From the NCBI GenBank assembly GCA_002315615.1, contig DCHK01000003.1:1-25570 (forward strand): 25,570 bases of DNA, written 5' to 3'. The notes beneath the pieces were generated by a model. The model ran no database searches, was not told the origin of the DNA, and saw only the letters and a program-made list of their open reading frames with translations. A program made the position numbers and the translations under genes. Source of the stretch: Bacteroidales bacterium UBA1754. Its GTDB lineage: Bacteria > Bacteroidota > Bacteroidia > Bacteroidales > Paludibacteraceae. Shown in pieces: positions 6,993-13,875 of this stretch. Within the stretch, counting starts at the first letter, position 1. Each line of letters begins with the position of its first letter.

Positions 6993-7946
6993 ATGGGATT
7001 TTTTGATTTCTTCTCGAAGGAGAAAAAAGAAACTTTAGACAAAGGACTTTCTAAAACAAAGGAAAGCGTATTCTCTAAAATATCGCGTGCCATTGTTGGA
7101 AAATCTACTGTCGATGCAGACGTGCTTGACGAACTTGAAGAAATTCTTATTACATCAGACGTTGGAGTAGAAACCACACTGAAAATTATTGAAAGAATAG
7201 AAAAGCGCGTGGCAAACGACAAATATCTCGGCACGAGCGAACTTCAAAAGATTTTACGAGAAGAAATTTCCGCATTGCTTGCAGAAAATAATTCGGAAGA
7301 AATATCTAATTTTGAAATTCCTGCCGACAAAAAACCATATATCATAATGGTGATTGGCGTAAATGGAGTTGGCAAAACCACTACCATCGGCAAACTTGCC
7401 TATCAATACAAGAAAGCAGGAAACAATGTTTATCTCGGTGCTGCCGACACTTTCAGGGCTGCCGCTGTCGAGCAACTCGAAATTTGGTCGGAGCGCGTGG
7501 GTGTTCCCATCGTGAAGCAACAAATGGGCGCCGACCCCGCTTCCGTAGCCTTCGACACACTATCATCGGCAAAATCAAATAATGCAGATGTAGTCATTAT
7601 TGACACCGCAGGCCGTTTGCACAACAAAATCAACCTTATGAACGAGTTGACAAAAATCAAGAATGTAATGAAAAAAGTAGTGCCAGATGCGCCTCACGAA
7701 ATTCTTCTTGTACTTGATGGCTCTACAGGTCAAAATGCTTTCGAACAAGCAAAACAATTTTCAAACGCAACGGAAATTACCTCTTTAGCAGTAACAAAAC
7801 TCGATGGTACAGCCAAAGGTGGCGTGGTTATCGGTATTTCCGACCAATTCAAAATTCCTGTAAAATACATTGGACTTGGCGAAGGAATAGAAGATTTGCA
7901 AATATTTGACAAACAAGCCTTTGTCGCTTCTCTTTTTGAAGAATGA
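6993..7946 (+). CDS. ftsY: Signal recognition particle receptor FtsY
   Basis: A 317-aa SRP-family GTPase that docks SRP-ribosome-nascent chain complexes at the membrane and passes them to SecYEG. N domain about 25-105; G domain from about 115. Visible GTPase motifs: G1 GVNGVGKTT at 122-130, DTFRAAA at 152-158, DTAGR at 204-208, TKLDGTAKGG from 268, and GLGEGIEDL at 294-302, which is diagnostic of FtsY over Ffh. The acidic A domain is very short (a Phe-rich MGFFDFFSKEKKE start), so membrane contact probably relies on the N-terminal amphipathic segment. It overlaps rimO by 4 nt (ATGA, 7943-7946) and heads the ftsY-rimO-HU-HU/LysM unit. Confidence 0.97.
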   Translation: MGFFDFFSKEKKETLDKGLSKTKESVFSKISRAIVGKSTVDADVLDELEEILITSDVGVETTLKIIERIEKRVANDKYLGTSELQKILREEISALLAENNSEEISNFEIPADKKPYIIMVIGVNGVGKTTTIGKLAYQYKKAGNNVYLGAADTFRAAAVEQLEIWSERVGVPIVKQQMGADPASVAFDTLSSAKSNNADVVIIDTAGRLHNKINLMNELTKIKNVMKKVVPDAPHEILLVLDGSTGQNAFEQAKQFSNATEITSLAVTKLDGTAKGGVVIGISDQFKIPVKYIGLGEGIEDLQIFDKQAFVASLFEE

Positions 7947-9235
7947 AAAAAAAATCCATAGACATTATCACTCTTGGTTGCTCAAAAAACCTTGTTGATT
8001 CAGAGTTCGTTATTAAACAATTTGAATCGCTCGGTTACGAGGCTCACCACGACCCCGAAAAGCCACAATCTTCCATCGCAATCATCAACACTTGTGGGTT
8101 CATTGGCGATGCAAAAGAAGAAAGCATTGATACCATTTTGCAATTCGTACAAAGAAAAAAAGAAGGAAAATTGTCGAAACTTTTCGTAATGGGATGTCTT
8201 TCAGAGCGCTACAAAGCAGAACTCGAAAAAGAGATTCCTGAAGTTGATAAATACTACGGAAAGTTTGAATACAAACAATTAGTCATCGACCTTTCTAAGG
8301 AATTTAACGAAGATTTGCGACTGCACCGAACACTCACTACACCAAAACATTATGCTTACGTGAAAATTTCTGAAGGTTGCAACAGAATGTGCTCGTATTG
8401 TGCAATTCCTATTATTACAGGCAAACACGTTTCTAGACCGATAGATGACATTTTGGAAGAAGTGAAAATTCTTGTCAATAACGGCACAAAAGAATTTCAA
8501 ATCATCGCACAAGACCTTTCGTACTACGGAATTGACCTTTATAAAGAATCAAAATTAGCGGAGTTACTCAACCGTATGGCTGATATAAAAGGCGTAGAAT
8601 GGATTCGACTGCATTATGCCTACCCTGCTGGATTTCCTTTCGATATTCTGCCCGTAATGCGAGAGCGACAAAATATTTGTAAGTACCTCGACATTGCTTT
8701 TCAGCACATTAGCGATAATATATTGAATTTGATGCGCCGAAAAGTTACCAAACAACAAACTTTCGATTTGATAGAAAAAATCAGAGCAGAAGTGCCAGGC
8801 ATTCACTTGCGAACTACTCTGATGGTGGGACATCCTGGCGAAACGCAACAAGATTTTGAAGAGTTGAAAGAGTTTGTACAAAAAGCACGATTCGAGCGTA
8901 TGGGCGCTTTCACCTATTCCGACGAAGATGGCACTTACTCGAACAAGCATTACAAAGACGATATTCCGCAAGAGACAAAACAAGCGCGACTCGACGAACT
9001 TATGTCGATTCAGCAAAATATTTCGCACGAGATAAATGAGCAAAAAATTGGAAAAACTTTTAATGTAATAATCGACAGAAATGAAGACGATGTATTCGTT
9101 GGCCGAACGGAATTTGACTCACCCGAAGTTGACCAAGAGGTATTGATAAAGAATCCAAACTTAAAAATCGGCGAATTTTATCAAGTAAAAATCAATAGAA
9201 TTGAAGATTTCGATTTGTTCGGAGAAATTATTTGA
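7943..9235 (+). CDS. rimO: Ribosomal protein S12 methylthiotransferase RimO
   Basis: A 430-aa radical-SAM enzyme adding a methylthio group to the conserved aspartate of ribosomal protein S12. Two iron-sulfur clusters are predicted: N-terminal UPF0004 cysteines 13, 51 and 85 (LGCSKNLVDSE, INTCGF, MGCLSERY), and the radical-SAM motif Cys146-x3-Cys150-x2-Cys153 (CNRMCSYC). GHPGE and FTYSDEDGT are typical RimO segments, as opposed to MiaB. A TRAM domain occupies about 366-430. Length is normal. Start overlaps the ftsY stop (ATGA), implying coupling. No rpsL target gene lies in this window. Confidence 0.96.
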   Translation: MKKKSIDIITLGCSKNLVDSEFVIKQFESLGYEAHHDPEKPQSSIAIINTCGFIGDAKEESIDTILQFVQRKKEGKLSKLFVMGCLSERYKAELEKEIPEVDKYYGKFEYKQLVIDLSKEFNEDLRLHRTLTTPKHYAYVKISEGCNRMCSYCAIPIITGKHVSRPIDDILEEVKILVNNGTKEFQIIAQDLSYYGIDLYKESKLAELLNRMADIKGVEWIRLHYAYPAGFPFDILPVMRERQNICKYLDIAFQHISDNILNLMRRKVTKQQTFDLIEKIRAEVPGIHLRTTLMVGHPGETQQDFEELKEFVQKARFERMGAFTYSDEDGTYSNKHYKDDIPQETKQARLDELMSIQQNISHEINEQKIGKTFNVIIDRNEDDVFVGRTEFDSPEVDQEVLIKNPNLKIGEFYQVKINRIEDFDLFGEII

Positions 9236-9280
9236 AAAATTACCGAAAAAATCATAACTTGCAAGCAAATTGTTTCAACA

Positions 9281-9571
9281 GTGAACTACAAAGAATTTAT
9301 ATCGGATTATTCCTCAAAAATAGAGAAAACACAAAAGGAAGCAGACTCAATTGTCGAAGCCATAATAGACTCGATGAAAGATGCTTTCAATTCTTCCAAT
9401 TGCGTTTCTTTTCAAGGTTTCGGAATGTTTGAACTGAAAAGAAAAGAAGAAAGAATTGTGAAAAATCCACAAACTCAACAACGTATGCTTATTCCACCAA
9501 AACAAGTGGTAGAATTTAAGCCAAGCGTTATGTTAAAAGAACAATTAAAAGACATACCTGCAAGTGAATAA
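9281..9571 (+). CDS. HU/IHF-family DNA-binding protein (small)
   Basis: A 96-aa HU-fold protein. The N-terminal helical part is followed by SFQGFGMFELKRKEERIVKNPQT, matching the HU core GFGxF and the arm with an NP dipeptide that intercalates DNA, then a short C-terminal helix. The frame begins at a GTG at 9281; the in-frame sequence back to the rimO stop has no ATG, so GTG is the likely start. It lies 45 nt after rimO and overlaps the following HU-LysM gene by 8 nt. HU proteins act as dimers, so it may pair with that neighbour. It is more divergent than the abundant nucleoid HU. Confidence 0.87.
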   Translation: MNYKEFISDYSSKIEKTQKEADSIVEAIIDSMKDAFNSSNCVSFQGFGMFELKRKEERIVKNPQTQQRMLIPPKQVVEFKPSVMLKEQLKDIPASE

Positions 9572-10736
9572 CGAAAAATTAAACATACAAGATTTAATTG
9601 ATTCTGTTGCTACAAAAACAGGAAATACGAAAAAAGACTCCGAATTTCAACTAAAAGAATTTGTCGGACTGATGCACGATGCACTTTTGAAAGACGGAAT
9701 TGTAAAAATCAAAGGACTTGGTACGTTAAAACTACAATGGAACAAAAGTCGTAAAAGCGTCAATATACAAACTGGCGAAGAAATTGAAATTGCAGGGCAT
9801 TACAAAATTGATTTCGCACCCGAAAATTCGTTAAAAGATTTCGCCAATCAACCTTTCGCTCACTTGGAAAATACATTGTTGGACATTGACGAATCTCAAC
9901 AAAAAGACCTCACAGACAACACCGAAGAACAAATAAAGTTATTATCGACTCAAGCATTAGAAATTAAGTCGATTTTAAGCGATATAAACAGCATTACCGA
10001 AACCTCGTCAAGCAACGAACAAGAGCAAGAATCTTCGGCAGAAGACACTTCCGAAGATACCACAACCACTCAAGAAATTGTTTCTTCGCCAGTCGATAAC
10101 ACTACTTTAAGTTCTTCAAACGAAGAGACAAAAGAATCAGAAGAGGAAATTACCGAAAGTGCAAACGAAAATGAAAATATTAAAGAAGACAAATCATCCC
10201 AAAAAAGATCAAGCAATAAATGGTTATGGATTTTGCTTCTTCTGCTCATTGCAATAGGTATTGGCGCATATTTCTATTTCTTCAAATGGCAAACACCTTG
10301 CGAAAAGCAAGAAACAACAGCAAAAGACAGCACACAAACTGACTCTTTCGTTATACTAGAAGATAGCATTCAAGCAATTGACGTCGATACAACTGCAGAA
10401 TACGACGAATTTTACGACGAAAGTGAAACTACCGACGAATACACACCAGAAACAGTAACAGAAACTGATTTTTGTAAAGATTATTTTGACTTTGAAAATT
10501 GCGAAATATTAGCAGAAATTGAAGTTGCCGAAGGCGCCAGACTTGCTTGGTATTCAACCAAATATTACGGAAACAGAGATTTTTGGCCTTACATCTATGC
10601 CGCAAATCGAGATAGAATGTCTTCTCCAAACGATTTAGAAAAAGGACAAAAACTTCGCATCCCTAAATTGCCAGCAGAAATGACCGACGCTGATAATGAA
10701 GATGCCGTTCGCTGGTGTAAAGAATGCGCAGAATAA
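9564..10736 (+). CDS. Membrane-anchored HU-domain / LysM protein
   Basis: A 390-aa protein with a striking domain order. Residues 1-90 form an HU/IHF-like domain (IVKIKGLGTLKLQWNKSRK, then TGEEIEIAGHYKIDFAP). Residues about 100-210 are acidic, Ser/Thr/Glu-rich low complexity. A basic patch (QKRSSNK, 213-219) precedes a single transmembrane helix at 220-240. Residues 241-310 are acidic and probably extracytoplasmic, and 317-368 resemble a LysM peptidoglycan-binding domain (EVAEGARLAWYSTKYYGN, IYAANRDRM, LEKGQKLRIP). By the positive-inside rule the HU domain is cytoplasmic and the LysM periplasmic, so it could link DNA to the cell wall. The HU arm lacks the RNP/KNP intercalating motif. Five cysteines (246, 304, 313, 385, 388) lie outside the membrane. 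Start is GTG at 9564, overlapping the upstream HU gene; the first internal ATG would cut into the HU domain. Confidence 0.85.
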   Translation: MNNEKLNIQDLIDSVATKTGNTKKDSEFQLKEFVGLMHDALLKDGIVKIKGLGTLKLQWNKSRKSVNIQTGEEIEIAGHYKIDFAPENSLKDFANQPFAHLENTLLDIDESQQKDLTDNTEEQIKLLSTQALEIKSILSDINSITETSSSNEQEQESSAEDTSEDTTTTQEIVSSPVDNTTLSSSNEETKESEEEITESANENENIKEDKSSQKRSSNKWLWILLLLLIAIGIGAYFYFFKWQTPCEKQETTAKDSTQTDSFVILEDSIQAIDVDTTAEYDEFYDESETTDEYTPETVTETDFCKDYFDFENCEILAEIEVAEGARLAWYSTKYYGNRDFWPYIYAANRDRMSSPNDLEKGQKLRIPKLPAEMTDADNEDAVRWCKECAE

Positions 10737-10762
10737 ATTCACAAATACATCAATAAGACAAG

Positions 10763-10795
10763 AAAAGGAACAACGTTTGTTGTCCCTTTTTTGTT
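10763..10795. terminator. Bidirectional terminator between the HU-LysM gene and the small lipoprotein gene
   Basis: Arms 10763-10774 and 10779-10790 with a GTTT loop. The stem is AAAAGG-A-ACAAC against GTTGT-C-CCTTTT. On the plus transcript there is one A-C mismatch; on the minus transcript that position is a G-U wobble, so the hairpin is complete. The T run is stronger on the plus side. Confidence 0.82.
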
Positions 10796-10948
10796 TTAAG
10801 CTCTAAATGATGAATCATTTAGTACAGTTTTCTCTATCACTTCGGAATGTTTATATCTTCCATAACGATTATGACAATGATGAGAAGCACACGCTGCAAA
10901 CAAGAAAGACGCAGCAATCAACAATAATAAAACTTTCGATTTTTTCAT
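10796..10948 (-). CDS. Small His/Cys-containing lipoprotein (50 aa)
   Basis: A 50-aa predicted lipoprotein: Lys-rich start (MKKSKVLLLL), hydrophobic core, and lipobox FAAC with Cys20 as the modified residue. The mature part is 31 aa and begins CASHHCHNRYGRYKH, with three His and a second Cys, which could bind metal. I do not recognise a family. The frame extends 27 codons upstream, but the ATG at 10948 places the signal peptide correctly and lies 23 nt after a TAnnTTTG promoter. It is the only gene in its unit, flanked by a shared terminator. Confidence 0.7.
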   Translation of the reverse strand: MKKSKVLLLLIAASFLFAACASHHCHNRYGRYKHSEVIEKTVLNDSSFRA

Positions 10949-10971
10949 TTCTTTATAGATTTTTACACTTG

Positions 10972-10979
10972 CAAATATA
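10972..10979 (-). promoter_or_regulatory. Promoter of the small lipoprotein gene, -7 element
   Basis: The minus-strand octamer TATATTTG matches TAnnTTTG. A TTTG lies 23 nt further upstream at 11003-11006, slightly farther than usual. It is divergent from the tRNA-His promoter. Confidence 0.55.
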
Positions 10980-11023
10980 GCATAAAAGACATTATTTAAT
11001 AGCAAAAAAATATTCTTTTTCTC

Positions 11024-11054
11024 TTGCAAAAATTATTTTTAGGCATTACCTTTG
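11024..11054 (+). promoter_or_regulatory. tRNA-His promoter
   Basis: TTG at 11024-11026 and TACCTTTG at 11047-11054 are separated by 20 nt, a good match to the Bacteroidetes consensus. Transcription would begin about 8 nt before the mature tRNA. Confidence 0.68.
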
Positions 11055-11068
11055 CATCACGAAAAAAT

Positions 11069-11143
11069 GGTGACTGTAGCTCAGTTGGTTAGAGCGTCGG
11101 ATTGTGGTCCCGAAGGTCGTGGGTTCGACACCCATCAGTCACC
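11069..11143 (+). tRNA. tRNA-His (anticodon GTG)
   Basis: Full cloverleaf: acceptor GTGACTG (11070-11076) with CAGTCAC (11136-11142), plus the His-specific extra G-1 (11069) opposite C73 (11143). The D stem is GCTC/GAGC, the anticodon GTG is at 11104-11106 in a TTGTGGT loop, and the T arm is GTGGG-TTCGACA-CCCAT. CCA is not encoded. The anticodon stem closes with an A31-C39 mismatch (11101 and 11109), while the other four pairs are normal. The extra G-1:C73 pair is diagnostic of histidine identity. Confidence 0.97.
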
Positions 11144-11148
11144 CTTTC

Positions 11149-11183
11149 AAAAGGCTTTTGAAACTATTCAAAGGTCTTTTTTT
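11149..11183 (+). terminator. Terminator downstream of tRNA-His
   Basis: Stem 11151-11162 pairs with 11167-11178 around an ACTA loop: AAGGCTTTTGAA against TTCAAAGGTCTT, 12 positions including two G-U pairs. A T run follows at 11177-11183. An alternative near-palindrome, TTTCAAAAGGCTTTTGAAA, overlaps it at 11145-11163. Confidence 0.82.
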
Positions 11184-11200
11184 GTAACCAAAAATAGCAC

Positions 11201-11246
11201 AAAAAAAAAGAAGACGCCCCTTTATAAGGACATCTTCTCTTTTTTT
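11201..11246 (-). terminator. Terminator of the winged-helix gene
   Basis: On the minus strand AGAAGATGTCC pairs with GGGCGTCTTCT through an 11-position stem with two G-U wobbles, followed by a run of nine T. The plus side also has a T run (11239-11246), so it may back up the tRNA-His terminator. Confidence 0.82.
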
Positions 11247-11259
11247 AATGTTTATCTTA

Positions 11260-11457
11260 TTAGATAAGATTTACAAAAACATCACCGTTTTCTTCACGGA
11301 AAGAGATTTTTGCTTCGCGAGCCAACCAGCCCATTGCAGCATATAAATCTTTGTCTGTCAATTTTGTTGCTTTCTTCAAAGCTTTAACTGACAATTCTCC
11401 TTCACACAATGCAGACCAAACTTTACCTGCATCTTCACCAAATTTTGCGTTAAGCAT
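11260..11457 (-). CDS. Winged helix-turn-helix protein (DUF2582-like)
   Basis: A 65-aa protein predicted to be a minimal winged helix. Sequence features: AGKVWSALCEGELSVKALKKAT (helices 1-2), LTDKDLYAAMGWLAREAKI (recognition helix region), and a C-terminal strand pair ISFREENGDVFVNLI (wing). It matches my memory of the small wHTH family DUF2582 found across Bacteroidetes. DNA binding is the expected activity; no target is known. It lies 54 nt downstream of pgk in an AT-rich gap lacking an obvious promoter or terminator, so read-through from pgk is plausible. Confidence 0.78.
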   Translation of the reverse strand: MLNAKFGEDAGKVWSALCEGELSVKALKKATKLTDKDLYAAMGWLAREAKISFREENGDVFVNLI

Positions 11458-11511
11458 AATAAAAAAGTTTATTTAGTTAATAAAATAAAATATAGTATAT
11501 TGATTTAAGAG

Positions 11512-12786
11512 TTATTCTCCTTTAATCGCAGCTACACCTGGAAGAACTTTTCCTTCGATAGCTTCCAACAAAGCACCACCACCAGTAGAGATGTAAGAAA
11601 CTTTGTCTGCCAATCCAAATTTATTTACACAAGCTACAGAATCACCACCTCCGATAAGAGAGAAAGCACCTTCTGCGGTAGCTTTAGCAATAGCATCGCC
11701 AATAGCACGAGAACCAGCTGTAAACTCATCGCATTCGAAGCAACCTGCAGGACCATTCCAAAGAATAGTTTTTGCGCCTTCAATTGCTTTAGCAAATTTT
11801 TCGCGACTTAATGGACCCGCATCAAGACCCTCGTATTCAGTTGGAATACTGTTAGAATTGAACACTTCAACTTTTGCACCTGGTTTTACAGAGAAAGTAG
11901 CGAAATCATAGTCGGTACAGCATACAGAATCAGTACCAAGCACAAGTTCTACACCATTCTTTTTCGCTAATTCTTCTACTCCAAGAGCAACATCAAGTTT
12001 ATCCAATTCAACAATAGAATTTCCAATTTCACCTCCGTGAGCTTTTGCAAAAGTATATGTCATACCACCACAAAGAACCAAACGGTCAACTTTGCCAAGC
12101 AAGTTTTCTATAATGCCAATTTTTGAAGACACTTTAGAACCACCCATAATAGCCACAAATGGACGTTTGATGTTAGAAAGTACGTTATCAACAGCTTGTA
12201 CTTCTTTTTCCATCAAGTATCCTAACATTTTGTTTTCTACATCAAAATAATCAGCAATAACTGCAGTAGAAGCGTGTTTACGGTGTGCAGTACCAAAAGC
12301 ATCGTTTACATAGCAATCAGCGTAAGAAGCCAATGTTTTAGCAAAATCTTTTTGTTTTGCTTTCATTTCTTTTTTTGCTGCTTCGTAAGCAGGATCTTCT
12401 TTTTCAATGCCTACAGGTTTACCTTCTTCTTCTGCATAGAAACGAAGATTTTCAAGCAACAATGCATCGCCAGCTTTCAATGCTTTTGCAGCATCAGCAG
12501 CTTTAGCACAATCTGGAGCGAAAGCAACTTTAACACCAAGTTGTTTTGAAACTTCGTCAACGATTTGATTCAAAGAATATTTAGCATTTACCTTTCCTTT
12601 TGGTTTACCCATGTGAGACATAATGATAAGAGAACCACCATCTGCAAGGATTTTTTTCAATGTAGGAAGTGCACCACGAATACGAGTGTCATCTGTAATT
12701 TTACCATTTTCGTCCAATGGAACATTGAAGTCCACACGAACAATTGCTTTTTTACCAGCAAAATTGAATTTGTCAATTGTTTGCAT
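11512..12786 (-). CDS. pgk: Phosphoglycerate kinase
   Basis: A 424-aa glycolytic enzyme transferring phosphate between 1,3-bisphosphoglycerate and ADP. Motifs: VRVDFNVPLD at 16-25, SHMGKPKG at 57-64, LLENLRFY at 110-117, NDAFGTAHR at 161-169, GGSKVSSKIG from 215, and a C-terminal nucleotide-loop GGGDSVACV. It is about 25-30 residues longer than most bacterial Pgk. The extra residues are a Lys/Glu-rich insertion at about 118-150 between the substrate-binding loops, as I recall from other Bacteroidetes. ATG at 12786 opens on the conserved N-terminus. Transcribed from a well-matched promoter, probably alone or with the wHTH gene. Confidence 0.97.
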   Translation of the reverse strand: MQTIDKFNFAGKKAIVRVDFNVPLDENGKITDDTRIRGALPTLKKILADGGSLIIMSHMGKPKGKVNAKYSLNQIVDEVSKQLGVKVAFAPDCAKAADAAKALKAGDALLLENLRFYAEEEGKPVGIEKEDPAYEAAKKEMKAKQKDFAKTLASYADCYVNDAFGTAHRKHASTAVIADYFDVENKMLGYLMEKEVQAVDNVLSNIKRPFVAIMGGSKVSSKIGIIENLLGKVDRLVLCGGMTYTFAKAHGGEIGNSIVELDKLDVALGVEELAKKNGVELVLGTDSVCCTDYDFATFSVKPGAKVEVFNSNSIPTEYEGLDAGPLSREKFAKAIEGAKTILWNGPAGCFECDEFTAGSRAIGDAIAKATAEGAFSLIGGGDSVACVNKFGLADKVSYISTGGGALLEAIEGKVLPGVAAIKGE

Positions 12787-12823
12787 AATTTATTGTATTA
12801 AAAATTTTCCTAAAAAATCTTGA

Positions 12824-12855
12824 CAAAAATACAAAAAATAGCACAATGAAACAAA
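12824..12855 (-). promoter_or_regulatory. pgk promoter (TTTG-N20-TATTTTTG)
   Basis: On the minus strand, TTTG (12852-12855) is followed 20 nt later by TATTTTTG (12824-12831), a full match to the Bacteroidetes consensus. The pgk ATG is 37 nt downstream of the -7 element. Confidence 0.7.
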
Positions 12856-12936
12856 TACCATTATACAAAATTCACTTTTTTAACAAATTACACATCAAGA
12901 CTTTTATTATTTGCTAATGCTATCGAAAAAAAATCA

Positions 12937-12944
12937 TAACTTCG
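12937..12944 (+). promoter_or_regulatory. Possible yraN promoter, -7 element
   Basis: TAACTTCG differs from TAnnTTTG at one position. A TTTG lies at 12910-12913, 23 nt upstream. The start codon is 16 nt downstream, leaving a very short leader. Confidence 0.35.
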
Positions 12945-12960
12945 CACAAAAATCTACTTT

Positions 12961-13326
12961 ATGGCAGAACACAATGATTTCGGAAAAGAAGGAGAAACCC
13001 TTGCACAAAAATTTCTCACAGAAAAAGGTTATACAATTAGACACACAAATTGGCGCAGTTTCAAACACGAATTAGATATTGTTGCCGAAACAAAAGATTT
13101 TTTAGTCGTTGTAGAAGTAAAATCACGCAATTCAACATTTTTCGGTAAACCAGAAGAAAGCATAAATAATACAAAAATCAGAAATATCGTTTTTGCCACA
13201 CAAAGTTATATCAAGCAACACAATATAACGAAAGATATAAGATTTGACGTTATTACAATAGTGAAGCAAAACGGAAAATTCGAAATCAATCATATAGAAA
13301 ATGCGTTTCACGCTCCTTTAGGTTAA
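12961..13326 (+). CDS. yraN: YraN / UPF0102 family nuclease-like protein
   Basis: A 121-aa protein of the UPF0102 family. Its fold belongs to the restriction-endonuclease-like superfamily, sharing the Holliday-junction resolvase core. Seen: GKEGETLAQKFLTEKGY at the N-terminus, and the putative catalytic pattern HELDIV ... LVVVEVKSR (Glu, Asp, then Glu-x-Lys) at about 39-58. These acid and Lys residues would form the metal site. Substrate and biological role are not settled for the family. The gene stands alone between divergent pgk and convergent rplQ. ATG at 12961 gives the normal family length. Confidence 0.9.
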   Translation: MAEHNDFGKEGETLAQKFLTEKGYTIRHTNWRSFKHELDIVAETKDFLVVVEVKSRNSTFFGKPEESINNTKIRNIVFATQSYIKQHNITKDIRFDVITIVKQNGKFEINHIENAFHAPLG

Positions 13327-13341
13327 CACTTACAATGGCAC

Positions 13342-13380
13342 AAAAAAAACGGAGAAATAATTTTATTTCCCCGTTTTTTT
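13342..13380. terminator. Bidirectional terminator closing yraN and the rplQ operon
   Basis: Stem 13348-13359 and 13364-13375, with a loop of about 4 nt, flanked by an A run (13342-13349) and a T run (13374-13380). One position (13353/13370) is A-C on the plus transcript and G-U on the minus transcript, so the hairpin is complete only for the ribosomal operon. It marks the end of the 12-kb ribosomal gene cluster. Confidence 0.87.
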
Positions 13381-13397
13381 CTTTATCAAAACTGCAA

Positions 13398-13871
13398 TTA
13401 TGCTTCAGCTGGTTTTTCTTCAACAACCGTAGCGTCAACAGCTTCTTTTTTAGCTTTTGAAGAACGTCTTGTTCTTGTAGCTTTTTTAACTTCTTTTTCT
13501 TTCAACATATTTTCGTTGTAGTCAACCAACTCAATGATACACATTTCTGCGCTATCACCCAAACGAAAACCTGTACGAAGAATACGAGTATAACCACCTT
13601 GACGATTTGCAATCTTTTGTGCTATATCTCTGAACAATTCTGTAACAGCAGCTTTATCTTGCAAAGTTGAAAAAACCAAACGACGAGAATTTGTAGTATC
13701 TTCTTTTGATTTAGTCAAAAGTGGTTCAATATACACTTTCAAAGCTTTTGCTTTTGCTGTAGTAGTCGTAATTCTTTTATGTTTAATCAAAGAGCAAGCC
13801 ATATTCGACAACATAGACTTTCTATGTGCGCTTGTACGACCTAAATGGTTAAATTTTCTATTGTGTCTCAT
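13398..13871 (-). CDS. rplQ: 50S ribosomal protein L17 (bL17)
   Basis: A 157-aa large-subunit protein, last gene of the cluster. The conserved core (MRHNRKFNHLGRTSAHRKSM, ending in the EMCIIELVDYNE segment at about 115-120) is followed by a tail of about 35 residues rich in Lys, Arg, Ala and Glu, longer than in E. coli. The tail is low complexity and likely disordered. It lies 4 nt after rpoA, and a terminator follows within about 25 nt. Confidence 0.97.
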   Translation of the reverse strand: MRHNRKFNHLGRTSAHRKSMLSNMACSLIKHKRITTTTAKAKALKVYIEPLLTKSKEDTTNSRRLVFSTLQDKAAVTELFRDIAQKIANRQGGYTRILRTGFRLGDSAEMCIIELVDYNENMLKEKEVKKATRTRRSSKAKKEAVDATVVEEKPAEA

Positions 13872-13875
13872 TTAT

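Noticed and set aside
11069..11260. tRNA-His as an integration site for a mobile element
   Set aside because: No integrase, direct repeat of the tRNA 3' end or foreign genes nearby; the flanks are ordinary terminators and core genes.
11052..11267. A 71-codon frame over tRNA-His
   Set aside because: It reads through the tRNA cloverleaf (giving the familiar VAQLVRASDCGPEGRGF artefact) and the terminators. Not a gene.
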